From positions 1-9,297 of the forward strand of contig CAJUKA010000135.1 in the NCBI GenBank assembly GCA_910586585.1: a stretch of 9,297 bases of DNA, written 5' to 3'. A model generated the notes under the pieces. The model was not told the origin of the DNA, ran no database searches, and worked only from the letters and a program-made list of their open reading frames with translations. Made by a program: the position numbers and the translations under genes. This DNA comes from an uncultured Lachnospiraceae bacterium. Lineage in GTDB: Bacteria > Bacillota > Clostridia > Lachnospirales > Lachnospiraceae. Shown piece by piece: positions 1 through 6,268 of the stretch (positions are counted from its first letter, which is position 1; every line of letters starts with the position of its first letter).

Positions 1-25
1 CCTCAAATTGTGAATAATCGACCAT
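1..25 (-). CDS. N-terminus of an unidentified gene running off the window
   Basis: On the minus strand a GGAGG box (complement of 31-35) lies five bases before an ATG at 25-23, and eight open codons (MVDYSQFE) run to the window edge. The box and spacing are close to ideal, which is the only reason to call a gene here. The product cannot be identified from eight residues. It lies just downstream of the broken helix-turn-helix gene and in a different reading frame, so it may be a second gene of the same transcript. Confidence 0.35.
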
Positions 26-69
26 TTTTTCCTCCGTTTCTTACGTTTCTGTAGAGTGCTAATATTTTT

Positions 70-227
70 TATAGATAGATTCAGTAAAAATCTGATACCG
101 CGTTCCCATTTTGAAGCAGCTGCACTTGATACTCCCAATTCATTCGCTAAACCTGCTGCGTGCGATTTTGTTCTTTTCTGATAGCAGCAATCAGGCTACC
201 TGTTTTTTGAGCGTTCAATATTTTCAT
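70..227 (-). pseudogene. XRE-family helix-turn-helix regulator, frameshifted and truncated
   Basis: From the ATG at 227-225 the minus strand reads MKILNAQKTGSLIAAIRKEQ-NRTQQV and then stops at a TAG near 150. Moving to the next frame at about base 153 restores the family pattern: GLANELGVSSAAASKWERG followed by IRF. Together these give the classic HTH_3 sequence (TQ-x-x-LA-x-x-LGVS, then SKWERG), a DNA-binding domain normally found at the N-terminus of repressors. One missing base in the CAGCAGGTTTAG stretch explains the break. After WERGIRF the expected PD-containing linker is absent and the sequence becomes LLNLSIKNI, so the C-terminal part also looks lost or rearranged. An AGAAAGAAG purine run precedes the ATG. 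A sequencing error is possible for the frameshift but would not explain the missing C-terminal region. Confidence 0.6.
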
Positions 228-242
228 CTTCTTTCTGATTTT

Positions 243-270
243 ATAATATCACGAGAAACACCATATTCAA
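243..270 (-). promoter_or_regulatory. Sigma-A-type promoter of the broken XRE gene
   Basis: On the minus strand a -35 TTGAAT (complement of 265-270) and a -10 TATTAT (complement of 243-248) are 16 bp apart. Transcription would begin only about 10 bases before the ATG at 227, giving a very short leader. The match is good but AT-rich DNA yields such pairs by chance, so this is a moderate call supported mainly by its position. Confidence 0.35.
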
Positions 271-618
271 AAAACGCTCCGTTGAAATGTGAAACGCTGC
301 ATTGGATTTATGCAAAAATAATTTCCCCTTCTACATCCCCCTTGCACAAGCACGTATGTTATTCATTCTTCCTGTCCATTCTATATTCAAACAAAGCAAA
401 AACTAGAAAGAAACTAAACACGACATCAATAAATTTTCTGTTTTTTGAATCAGAATTATTTTAAATATTAAATCTTTTTATACCCATTATTATCTATTGC
501 CAAAATGATTTTATCTCTCCCAGTACAACTTCTCATTTTTTGTTGTGTTCAATTTAGCATATTTATAGAACATTTACAAGATTCCATGTATGAAAAACAA
601 AAAAGAATGAATTCTTCA
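271..618. other. AT-rich non-coding stretch
   Basis: No gene, RNA or repeat can be supported here. The open frame on the plus strand across 111-464 has no ribosome site and a composition typical of random AT-rich DNA. The stretch separates the broken regulator from the conjugation-gene fragment and ends abruptly where base composition rises near 624. Confidence 0.5.
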
Positions 619-623
619 CTTGA

Positions 624-866
624 CAGTGTGGCAAAGAGCTTTTGACGCCGGACGAGGTGCGTATGCTGGACAACCAGTATGCCATCCTCTTTATCTGTGG
701 GGAGCGGCTGGTCATGGATTTAAAGTTTGACATTCTAAAGCATCCTAATACGGTCCTGACCACGGACGGAAAGGGAAGGACCTGCCGCCATGGGGAGGTG
801 ACGGAGGCGGTGGCAGGAATTTCACTGGCAGACAGCCTTAAGGGGGAAATCACTGATGTGGTATAA
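624..866 (+). pseudogene. C-terminal fragment of a VirD4/TraG-type conjugation coupling protein
   Basis: The frame opens after a TGA at 621-623 and runs 80 codons to a TAA at 864-866. The sequence LLTPDEVRMLDNQYAILF followed by ICGERLVMDLKFDILKHPN matches what I know as the extreme C-terminal segment of type IV secretion coupling ATPases of Tn1549-like conjugative elements, where this region follows the ATPase domain. The Walker motifs and membrane anchor, several hundred residues upstream in intact proteins, are absent, so no transfer function remains. There is no ribosome site; the TTG at 642 is not a real start. The stop looks like the natural end of the gene, and the neighbouring insertion sequence begins a few bases after it. 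GC content is clearly higher than in the DNA to the left, so the boundary near 624 is a recombination junction. Confidence 0.65.
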
Positions 867-870
867 AAAA

Positions 871-896
871 AGTTGACAGCCCATTCTCAAGGATTT
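871..896 (+). repeat. Left inverted repeat of the IS3-family element
   Basis: AGTTGACA and, seven bases on, CTCAAGGATTT are repeated in inverted orientation at 2181-2206. The two blocks match while the spacer between them differs, as is usual for IS3-type ends where separated blocks are contacted by OrfA/OrfAB. Confidence 0.65.
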
Positions 897-930
897 GAGA
901 TATAATCAAGAGAATAAGGAGTGAACAAAA

Positions 931-1269
931 ATGGCAGAAAACAGGCAATACGACCATGAATACAAAGTACAGGCAGTGAAACTCGCAAAGGAAATCGGAC
1001 AAGCAAAAGCCGCTAAAGAACTGGGGGTTCCCAAGAATACCATGTATGGCTGGGTACGGGCCAACCGCCTTGGCAGCCTCGACCTTGGGGCAGGTTCACA
1101 AACTCCGCAAAGCGCCATGACGCTTAACCAGGAACTTCTTCAGCTCCGCCAGCTGGTTAAGGAACAGGAAAAAGAAATTCGCCGTTTGAAGAAGGAAAAT
1201 GACTTTCTGGAGGAAGCCAGCGCTTTTTTCGCCGCGAGCCGTCTGAGGTCAGCAAAAACGAAAGAATGA
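931..1269 (+). CDS. IS3-family transposase OrfA (helix-turn-helix protein)
   Basis: This is the DNA-binding subunit of the transposase, 112 residues, a normal size for the family. Residues about 5-45 form the Tnp_1 helix-turn-helix (YDHEYKVQAVKLAKEIG, then AAKELGVPKNTMYGWVRA), which binds the element's ends. Residues about 66-95 (LNQELLQLRQLVKEQEKEI and onward) form a leucine-zipper-like coiled coil for multimerisation. AAGGAG at 916-921 lies nine bases before the ATG, which fixes the start. The stop overlaps the orfB start in an ATGA. In this family OrfA and OrfB are often joined by a -1 frameshift, and orfB is in the -1 frame here. I see no standard slippery heptamer at the overlap, so the ATGA suggests translational coupling as an alternative. 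Confidence 0.88.
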   Translation: MAENRQYDHEYKVQAVKLAKEIGQAKAAKELGVPKNTMYGWVRANRLGSLDLGAGSQTPQSAMTLNQELLQLRQLVKEQEKEIRRLKKENDFLEEASAFFAASRLRSAKTKE

Positions 1270-2174
1270 AGTTCATTGCCCTTAAAACCAAAGACGGCGA
1301 ATTAAAAGGGGATATCTTCTTTTACTGCAGAACCCTTCATGTCAGCAGGCAGGGATTCTACCAGTACCTTGCAAATAAAGACCGCCCATGGAAGTATCAG
1401 CCCCTGGCAGACGCCATGATGGAAATCCTTGAGGAAGATGATTGTAATGACACCTACGGCCGGATCCGCATGTATCAGGCATTAATGTTAAAACAGCCTG
1501 AAAATGTGGATATTCCCAGCGAACGTACTGTTTACCGTGTCATGGAGGATATCGGCATCAGCCACCATCCCAGGCGCAAACCAAACGGAATCACGAAAGC
1601 GGATCGGCAAGCCCGGAAATCAGAAGATCTGTTAAAACGTGATTTCAAGTCAGAGGAGCCGCTAGTCAAGTGTGTAACAGACATAACAGAGATCAAAGCC
1701 AGCGATGGAAAGCTGTATGTTTCCGCTGTTTTTGACTGCTTCGATTCCAGCGTGGTTGGATTGGCGATGGATACTAATATGAAAGCTCCATTATGTGCGC
1801 GGACACTGGAAAACGCGGCGAAGACATATCCGGACATCCATGGGGCAATTATCCACAGTGACAGGGGAAGCCAATACACCAGCCAGCTTTACCAGGATGT
1901 AATCCGGAAGTATGGCATACGGCAGAGCATGAACAGTGCAGGCGGCAGATGCCATGATAACGCCCGCTGCGAGAGCATGTGGGCCAGAATGAAATCTGAA
2001 CTACTCTATGACCGTTACGATACAGAGAAGATGAGCACGGATGAACTGAAAACCCTCATCTGGAGATATTTCATCAGCTATTGGAATAACCGGAGGATCT
2101 GTTCCTCTAATGGAGGTCTTCCTCCCATGATAAAACGGCAGCGATACTATGATTCCCTGAAAGAAGCATCATAG
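1266..2174 (+). CDS. IS3-family transposase OrfB (DDE integrase core)
   Basis: This 302-residue protein is the catalytic subunit, a full length for the family. Residues about 45-105 carry the HTH_21 region (TYGRIRMYQAL, then SERTVYRVMEDIGI). The rve/DDE core follows with the three expected acidic residues: D139 in VTDIT, D199 in IHSDRGSQYTS and E236 in DNARCESMW. The spacing between the second Asp and the Glu is 36 residues, one more than the usual D35E, because of the variant SAGGRCHDNA segment. The C-terminus has the usual YWNNRRI box. No frameshift or internal stop is seen, so the protein should be functional. The start is the ATG inside the ATGA overlap with orfA, and a fusion OrfAB made by frameshifting could exist as well. 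Confidence 0.9.
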   Translation: MKFIALKTKDGELKGDIFFYCRTLHVSRQGFYQYLANKDRPWKYQPLADAMMEILEEDDCNDTYGRIRMYQALMLKQPENVDIPSERTVYRVMEDIGISHHPRRKPNGITKADRQARKSEDLLKRDFKSEEPLVKCVTDITEIKASDGKLYVSAVFDCFDSSVVGLAMDTNMKAPLCARTLENAAKTYPDIHGAIIHSDRGSQYTSQLYQDVIRKYGIRQSMNSAGGRCHDNARCESMWARMKSELLYDRYDTEKMSTDELKTLIWRYFISYWNNRRICSSNGGLPPMIKRQRYYDSLKEAS

Positions 2175-2180
2175 GATACA

Positions 2181-2206
2181 AAATCCTTGAGGAAAATGTG
2201 TCAACT
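2181..2206 (-). repeat. Right inverted repeat of the IS3-family element
   Basis: AAATCCTTGAG then TGTCAACT is the reverse complement of the blocks at 871-896. It begins only seven bases after the orfB stop, as expected for a compact IS3-type element. Confidence 0.6.
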
Positions 2207-2209
2207 AAT

Positions 2210-2235
2210 CTTGACAAAATCAAAATACTGTCAAG
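2210..2235. repeat. 7-bp perfect inverted repeat beside the IS right end
   Basis: CTTGACA (2210-2216) and TGTCAAG (2229-2235) are perfect inverted copies separated by 12 bases. The right arm extended to ACTGTCAAG (2227-2235) is also the exact inverse of CTTGACAGT at 619-627. It could be an operator, the outer part of the IS end or a scar of an earlier insertion; the sequence alone does not decide. Confidence 0.35.
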
Positions 2236-2275
2236 CTAGACGATGCACGAAAAAAGAAAAATATTTCAAAAAATT

Positions 2276-2304
2276 TGTAAGGTTTTTTGAAGTGCGAAGT
2301 CTTA
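2276..2304 (+). promoter_or_regulatory. Candidate ECF-sigma-dependent promoter of the operon
   Basis: TGTAAG at 2276-2281 and a GTCTTA at 2299-2304 are 17 bp apart, followed by a short leader to the ribosome site at 2310. This resembles the TGTAA(C)/CGTC promoter style of ECF sigma factors. No good sigma-A pair with 16-18 bp spacing is visible just before the gene, which favours autoregulation by the sigma factor itself. The call is weak because the specificity of this sigma factor is unknown. Confidence 0.3.
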
Positions 2305-2323
2305 TAGGTAAGGAGGTGAGAAA

Positions 2324-2824
2324 GTGGCAGGTTTTGAAGAAGAATTTGAGAAAATATACATAAGATACTTTAATGATGTGTTTCTTTTTCTCAAAAAGCT
2401 GTCAAAAGACGAAAGCATTGCGGAGGAAATCACAAGCGAAACTTTCTTTAAGGCAATGCGTTCAATAGATAATTTTCGTGGCGAAACAGATGTCCGTGTC
2501 TGGCTTTGCCAAATTGCAAAAAACTGTTATTTCTCCTACTTGAAAAAGCAACAGCGTGTTGAAAATATTGATGATATTGATTTCCCAGATAATCAAGACA
2601 CCATTGAGGAACAAATATCAAAGCAATATGATGCGATGCAAATACATCTCCTGTTGCATAATTTAGCTGAACCTTATAAGGAGGTTTTTATGTTACGGGT
2701 CTTTGGAGAGTTGAGCTTTAAACAGATTGCAGATATTTTCCAAAAAACAGATAACTGGGCTTGTGTCACTTATCACCGAGCAAGAAATAAAATATTAACA
2801 CAAATGGAGGACAAAGATGAATAA
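2324..2824 (+). CDS. ECF-type RNA polymerase sigma factor (sigma-70 family)
   Basis: A 166-residue sigma factor with only regions 2 and 4, the normal size for ECF sigmas. Region 2 spans about residues 8-75 (YFNDVFLFLKKL, then ITSETFFKAMRSIDNFRGET and VRVWLCQIAKN), for core RNA polymerase and -10 recognition. Region 4 spans about 108-160 (AEPYKEVFMLRVFGELSFKQ and IADIF, a helix-turn-helix), for -35 recognition. The GTG at 2324 is preceded by a very strong AAGGAGGTGA at 2310-2319, which decides the start. The stop overlaps the next gene by 8 bp, and that gene encodes an anti-sigma factor, so this is a classic signal-responsive pair. The DNA is AT-rich and unlike the insertion sequence upstream. 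The regulon is unknown; the operon itself is the obvious first target. Confidence 0.88.
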   Translation: MAGFEEEFEKIYIRYFNDVFLFLKKLSKDESIAEEITSETFFKAMRSIDNFRGETDVRVWLCQIAKNCYFSYLKKQQRVENIDDIDFPDNQDTIEEQISKQYDAMQIHLLLHNLAEPYKEVFMLRVFGELSFKQIADIFQKTDNWACVTYHRARNKILTQMEDKDE

Positions 2825-3728
2825 TAAATGTAATTTAATCAGAGACATCCTTCCGCTTTATGTAGAAGACATGGTAAGTACGGATACACGAGAGTTTGTT
2901 AGTGAACATCTCGAACATTGTGAAGCGTGCCGTGCAGAGCTTGAACATATGCAGAAGTCCGCAGACATTATCCCATATGCAGATATTGTTCCGCTAAAAA
3001 GAATAAAAAAGGAATTATTTATCAAACGCCTTCAGACTGTTTTTTTAACAGCGATTTTGGCATGTGTCATAGTGACGGTTCTTTTTGGAATTTTAACATC
3101 ACCTAAATTTTTCCCCTATTCCGATGACTTGTTCCATGTTAATAGTGGAACTGACGGGAGCATTACCATCGCCTTTGATAATAAGGTAACAGGTTATAGC
3201 TGTATGAAAGAGTTTAATGATGAAACGGAAACAGAGATTTATCAGATAAATGCTTGGACTACGACCTGGGACATATATTCGTCCAATCGTGGAAAACAAA
3301 ATATGGTTATTCCCTCTGATAGAGAAACTAACATTCAGATTTTCTATGCTCAAAATGATGGTTCCGAAGATGTATTGATTTATGGGACAAATGATAATGC
3401 TTATCAAGACACTGTAACATTGCCAAGACAAATTTTCCTTCCATATTTTATGTTAGCTTTCCTTGTCCTTGTCATACTTGCAGCTCTGCGGCTTTTATTG
3501 AAAAACAAGCAAGCAATAATTGTATGGATTGACAGAGCTATACTTTTCCCAATTTCCTATATGGCAGCTCATCTTTGCACAAAAGGAATCAACTTTATAA
3601 GTTATTCGTCACAACGAGATTTTTGCGTTATTATTCTGGTTGCTATGTTGTTTTATTTTGCGATGTTGACAGCGAAATCTCTTTATAAAGCAAAGATAGG
3701 AACATCACAAAAGAAAGATAGAAATTAA
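2817..3728 (+). CDS. Membrane-bound anti-sigma factor with zinc-binding zf-HC2 domain
   Basis: A 303-residue partner that probably sequesters the sigma factor at the cytoplasmic membrane. The N-terminal cytosolic domain has the zinc anti-sigma pattern H31-x3-C35-x2-C38 with C5 upstream (NLIRDILPLYVEDM, then HLEHCEACRAEL). A membrane helix follows at about 72-93, then an extracytoplasmic sensor region of some 110 residues (about 95-205, rich in Asp, Asn and Tyr), and further helices at about 208-228, 239-258 (weaker) and 269-286. That is larger and more membrane-embedded than simple one-helix anti-sigmas, so it may sense a lipid or envelope-active compound itself. GGAGG at 2806-2810 precedes the ATG by six bases, and the gene overlaps the sigma gene by 8 bp. 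The ligand and the release mechanism are unknown. Confidence 0.8.
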   Translation: MNNKCNLIRDILPLYVEDMVSTDTREFVSEHLEHCEACRAELEHMQKSADIIPYADIVPLKRIKKELFIKRLQTVFLTAILACVIVTVLFGILTSPKFFPYSDDLFHVNSGTDGSITIAFDNKVTGYSCMKEFNDETETEIYQINAWTTTWDIYSSNRGKQNMVIPSDRETNIQIFYAQNDGSEDVLIYGTNDNAYQDTVTLPRQIFLPYFMLAFLVLVILAALRLLLKNKQAIIVWIDRAILFPISYMAAHLCTKGINFISYSSQRDFCVIILVAMLFYFAMLTAKSLYKAKIGTSQKKDRN

Positions 3729-3754
3729 CGCTCAATACTTTAAAGGGGTAGACC

Positions 3755-4201
3755 ATGAAAAAATCTCTATTTAGGCTAACAGATATGTTAGAGCTAAGTT
3801 TTGCATATATTCTCTGCTTTTCTCTAAATTTGCTTTTGGATTATGTAAAGACTTTAGATTTGGATTCTTATCTTCTAAAAGCTTTTTTGAAAAACTTTAT
3901 TGATTACCAGCCCTTAGTGGTTTCGTTATTTACATTCATTGTGATAGTTTTTCATTATCAAATGCTGCAAAGGAAAAAGGTAGAAATATTTTGCAGAATA
4001 CTTGTGGGAGGTACTGTATTTAATATCACAGCTCGGTATGTACGGGATAGCTTGACGATATTAATTCCCGTTTACCTTCTATCGGTTTTAGCAAAAGCTT
4101 ATTTAGATTTCAACTTTTTCAGCAATTTTTACTTAGTTCTCATTTTGATAACATACATACTAATTAGTGCAAGGCAGGTGCGGAAATATGAAAATTTTTA
4201 G
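3755..4201 (+). CDS. Four-helix integral membrane protein of the ABC operon
   Basis: I do not recognise a named family for this 148-residue protein. It is very hydrophobic, with helices at about 11-30, 53-69, 98-116 and 125-138, and charged turns RKKVE (73-77) and RYVRD (94-98). AAGGGG at 3743-3748 is six bases before the ATG; the gap from the anti-sigma stop is 26 bp. Its 3' end overlaps the permease start by 14 bp, which suggests translational coupling and a stoichiometric role with the ABC transporter, perhaps as an accessory membrane subunit or immunity-type protein. The arrangement recalls small membrane proteins linked to bacteriocin-type ABC systems, but that is only context. Confidence 0.7.
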   Translation: MKKSLFRLTDMLELSFAYILCFSLNLLLDYVKTLDLDSYLLKAFLKNFIDYQPLVVSLFTFIVIVFHYQMLQRKKVEIFCRILVGGTVFNITARYVRDSLTILIPVYLLSVLAKAYLDFNFFSNFYLVLILITYILISARQVRKYENF

Positions 4202-5405
4202 GTTTATTGTTTCAAAAATATTTTTAAGAAAAGCGATACTTGGCATAGGTATGATTCTGTTGCTTTGCATGGCGAATTACATAACCTTTACTGCTGCTCG
4301 TTCAATTTTATCAACTTTTCAAGGGTATCAAGAAACAAAATATATCAATCAAGAAGGAATTTACATCGCTAATTTAGACCCAGATAGTCATATGGATATG
4401 GGGCTGATTAACGAAAATGGAACACATGCAGTATATGACTATTTGAATAATAACTTTAATTATGCTTTTTATACAGATGGGTTTATTGTATCTATACCTA
4501 ACACTGATGATATGGAAATATCATTAGGCTATATGAATGAGGAGTATTATAAATTAAATCAATTTGAGCTTTCACAAGGGGCAGATGTAGATTTTAATTA
4601 CCAATTTGATGGGGAAATACCAGTTTTAATAGGAAAAGGGTTAAGTACAACATACCCCGTTGGGTCAACAATAAAAATGGAAGAATCTGTTCTTGGGCGA
4701 CCAATAACTCTAAAAGTTCAAGGGGTTTTGAAGCAAAATGCTTACCATTCCAATTATTATGCTCTCAATTCCAAGACATATTACAATTTTTCGATTCTCG
4801 TTCCTGTGAATGAGGAATTTATGAATCACACAAATATAGACCTTCGATTAAATGGTCTCATGGATATTACAATTCTGCAAAGCACAAAAGAACAAATAGC
4901 AGATTTAGGTGAGGTTATCAAAGATAATTTGGGCTTAAAATTTAATTTCTTTAGCCAACAGGAAAATTATGATTATTTCAATGAATATTATCTTCATACT
5001 TTAAAAATCATTTGCATAATAACCTTTATTTTGCTTGTAGTTATAACTTGTCTTTCTGTTTGGAACGCATTAGTTAGCGTCCGTTTAATGTTAAAAGAAT
5101 TTACAATCAATCTGTTGGTTGGATTAAGTTATTCAAAGTTAAAAAAAATTTTTTATGGTTATTTCGGGATACTTTCGTTTATTAACCTAATAGTTATTTT
5201 TATAATCACTGCTTTTGACAGATATGGATGCTGGCTAAGAAAAGATGCCACCTTTGCCACATATGGATTATTTGGTTTGATAGGTATGGACTGGTTGGCT
5301 TTATTGTTAGTAGCCACTTCTGATATTCTTATCGGAGTAATTGTTGTGGAGGGTATGTTATGGAAAATCAAAAAAATTCCAATTTCCTTGGGAGTGTTAC
5401 AATGA
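4188..5405 (+). CDS. FtsX/MacB-like ABC transporter permease
   Basis: A 405-residue permease with the topology of the MacB/FtsX class: one N-terminal helix (about 14-36), a large extracytoplasmic domain (about 40-265), then three C-terminal helices (about 273-298, 321-342 and 364-389). Such proteins do not move small solutes through a pore; they work as mechanotransmitters acting on lipids, peptides or envelope substrates. The start is taken as the ATG at 4188, after an AGGTGCGGA purine-rich stretch. A GTG at 4167 is in frame but would add seven residues ahead of MKIFRFI with no better ribosome site. It overlaps the preceding gene by 14 bp and the ATPase gene by ATGA, so the three are co-translated. 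Its N-terminal extracytoplasmic sequence is too diverged for me to name a substrate. Confidence 0.82.
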   Translation: MKIFRFIVSKIFLRKAILGIGMILLLCMANYITFTAARSILSTFQGYQETKYINQEGIYIANLDPDSHMDMGLINENGTHAVYDYLNNNFNYAFYTDGFIVSIPNTDDMEISLGYMNEEYYKLNQFELSQGADVDFNYQFDGEIPVLIGKGLSTTYPVGSTIKMEESVLGRPITLKVQGVLKQNAYHSNYYALNSKTYYNFSILVPVNEEFMNHTNIDLRLNGLMDITILQSTKEQIADLGEVIKDNLGLKFNFFSQQENYDYFNEYYLHTLKIICIITFILLVVITCLSVWNALVSVRLMLKEFTINLLVGLSYSKLKKIFYGYFGILSFINLIVIFIITAFDRYGCWLRKDATFATYGLFGLIGMDWLALLLVATSDILIGVIVVEGMLWKIKKIPISLGVLQ

Positions 5406-6070
5406 AAAAAATTATTGATTTAAGCGTTAAAGAAAAAATCTATGAAAGCAAAAAAGCACAGATTTCAATATTAAATGACTTCAAACTTGAAGTCGCAGAT
5501 GGTGAAAAAATTGCCATTGTAGGCGAATCTGGAGTAGGAAAAAGCTCTTTGCTTAATATTATCGGATTGATAGATAGAAACTATAACGGTGAATATACTC
5601 TTTTGGGTTCGCTCACTAATAATCTACATACAAATGAGTTAGCACAATGGCGAAATCAAAAGATTGGTTTTATTCTTCAAGAATCAGCACTTATCAATTC
5701 TTTGACGATTGAAGATAATATTAAATTGCCTTTACTTTACGCAGGCTCTGAGAAAAAAGAATTTAAGATAGAGGATTTCGAAAGTGTAGTTGATGCAATC
5801 GGTATTAAACCAATATTAAAAAAGAAGCCGCTTGAATGTTCTGGCGGAGAAAAAGCGAGAGCCGTATTTACCAGAGGAATCATTATGAAACCTCAAATTA
5901 TTTTGGCTGATGAGCCAACAGCGTCTCTGGATATGGAGAACAGAGAAAGAATTGTAACTTTGCTTTTTAAAATGAACAAAGAATTTAACACGACTATTAT
6001 TACCGTAACTCACGATTTGGAAATAGCGAATCGTCATGATAGAATAATTCAGCTTGAAAGGAGTAAGTAA
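5402..6070 (+). CDS. ABC transporter ATP-binding protein (MacB/LolD/bacteriocin-export type)
   Basis: A 222-residue ATPase that powers the neighbouring permease. All motifs are present: Walker A GESGVGKS (41-48), Q-loop Q93 in FILQES, signature CSGGE (146-150, Cys replacing the usual Leu), Walker B IILADE (166-171), D-loop SLD (175-177) and H-loop H204 in VTHD. Length and the LNIIGLIDRNYNGE segment fit the LolD/MacB-like group, including ATPases annotated as lactococcin-972-type bacteriocin exporters. GGGAG at 5390-5394 is seven bases before the ATG at 5402, which shares ATGA with the permease stop. A longer reading from 5360 would enter the permease gene and has no equal ribosome site, so the shorter start is preferred. 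Confidence 0.9.
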   Translation: MKKIIDLSVKEKIYESKKAQISILNDFKLEVADGEKIAIVGESGVGKSSLLNIIGLIDRNYNGEYTLLGSLTNNLHTNELAQWRNQKIGFILQESALINSLTIEDNIKLPLLYAGSEKKEFKIEDFESVVDAIGIKPILKKKPLECSGGEKARAVFTRGIIMKPQIILADEPTASLDMENRERIVTLLFKMNKEFNTTIITVTHDLEIANRHDRIIQLERSK

Positions 6071-6071
6071 A

Positions 6072-6227
6072 ATGGGATTTTTTGCAATGGTAGCGTCAAT
6101 GCTGTTAGGGATATTCCTTATTGCTCTCGGGATTTCTCGTAAAAAGCATAAGGGGTGGGCTATTATCCTTATTGCACTTGGAATAGTATTTGTTATTATT
6201 TCAGTTTATTTGGGACTTCCTAAATAA
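6072..6227 (+). CDS. Small two-helix membrane protein (51 residues)
   Basis: A short gene directly after the ATPase stop, with a one-base gap. AAGGAG at 6058-6063, inside the end of the ATPase gene, lies eight bases before the ATG and is a strong ribosome site. The protein has two hydrophobic segments, about residues 3-21 and 29-48, joined by a basic hairpin SRKKHKG. It ends GLPK. The hairpin topology and position in the operon point to a small accessory subunit or regulator of the ABC transporter. I cannot assign it to a family, and it is too short to be picked up by many gene finders. Confidence 0.68.
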   Translation: MGFFAMVASMLLGIFLIALGISRKKHKGWAIILIALGIVFVIISVYLGLPK

Positions 6228-6268
6228 AAATTGGTTTGCGAATAATGGTTAAGGTATGTGGTGATTGT

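Larger units (their letters stand above)
871..2206 (+). mobile_element. IS3-family insertion sequence, apparently complete
   Basis: Two overlapping transposase frames (orfA, orfB) are bracketed by imperfect inverted repeats: AGTTGACA then CTCAAGGATTT at 871-896, and the reverse complement of both blocks, spaced alike, at 2181-2206. Size (about 1.34 kb) and organisation fit the IS3 family. The outermost bases are uncertain because no convincing short target duplication is visible next to either end. The element sits directly after the stop codon of the coupling-protein fragment and upstream of the sigma-factor operon. Both reading frames are intact, so it may be active or recently arrived. Confidence 0.8.

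Noticed and set aside
111..464. 117-codon open frame on the plus strand
   Set aside because: No ribosome site, low-complexity composition, no recognisable motif, and it runs antisense across the XRE helix-turn-helix remnant.
873..906. TTGACA and TATAAT as a promoter for the IS3-type orfA
   Set aside because: The boxes are 22 bp apart, too far for a standard promoter; TTGACA is part of the inverted repeat.
1240..1269. Programmed -1 frameshift site joining orfA and orfB of the first IS
   Set aside because: The A-rich stretch GCAAAAACGAAAGAA does not give an X XXY YYZ heptamer in the orfA frame; the ATGA overlap is the better-supported link, though frameshifting cannot be excluded.
1532..1879. 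115-codon minus-strand frame inside orfB
   Set aside because: Shadow of the intact transposase gene, no ribosome site and no motif.
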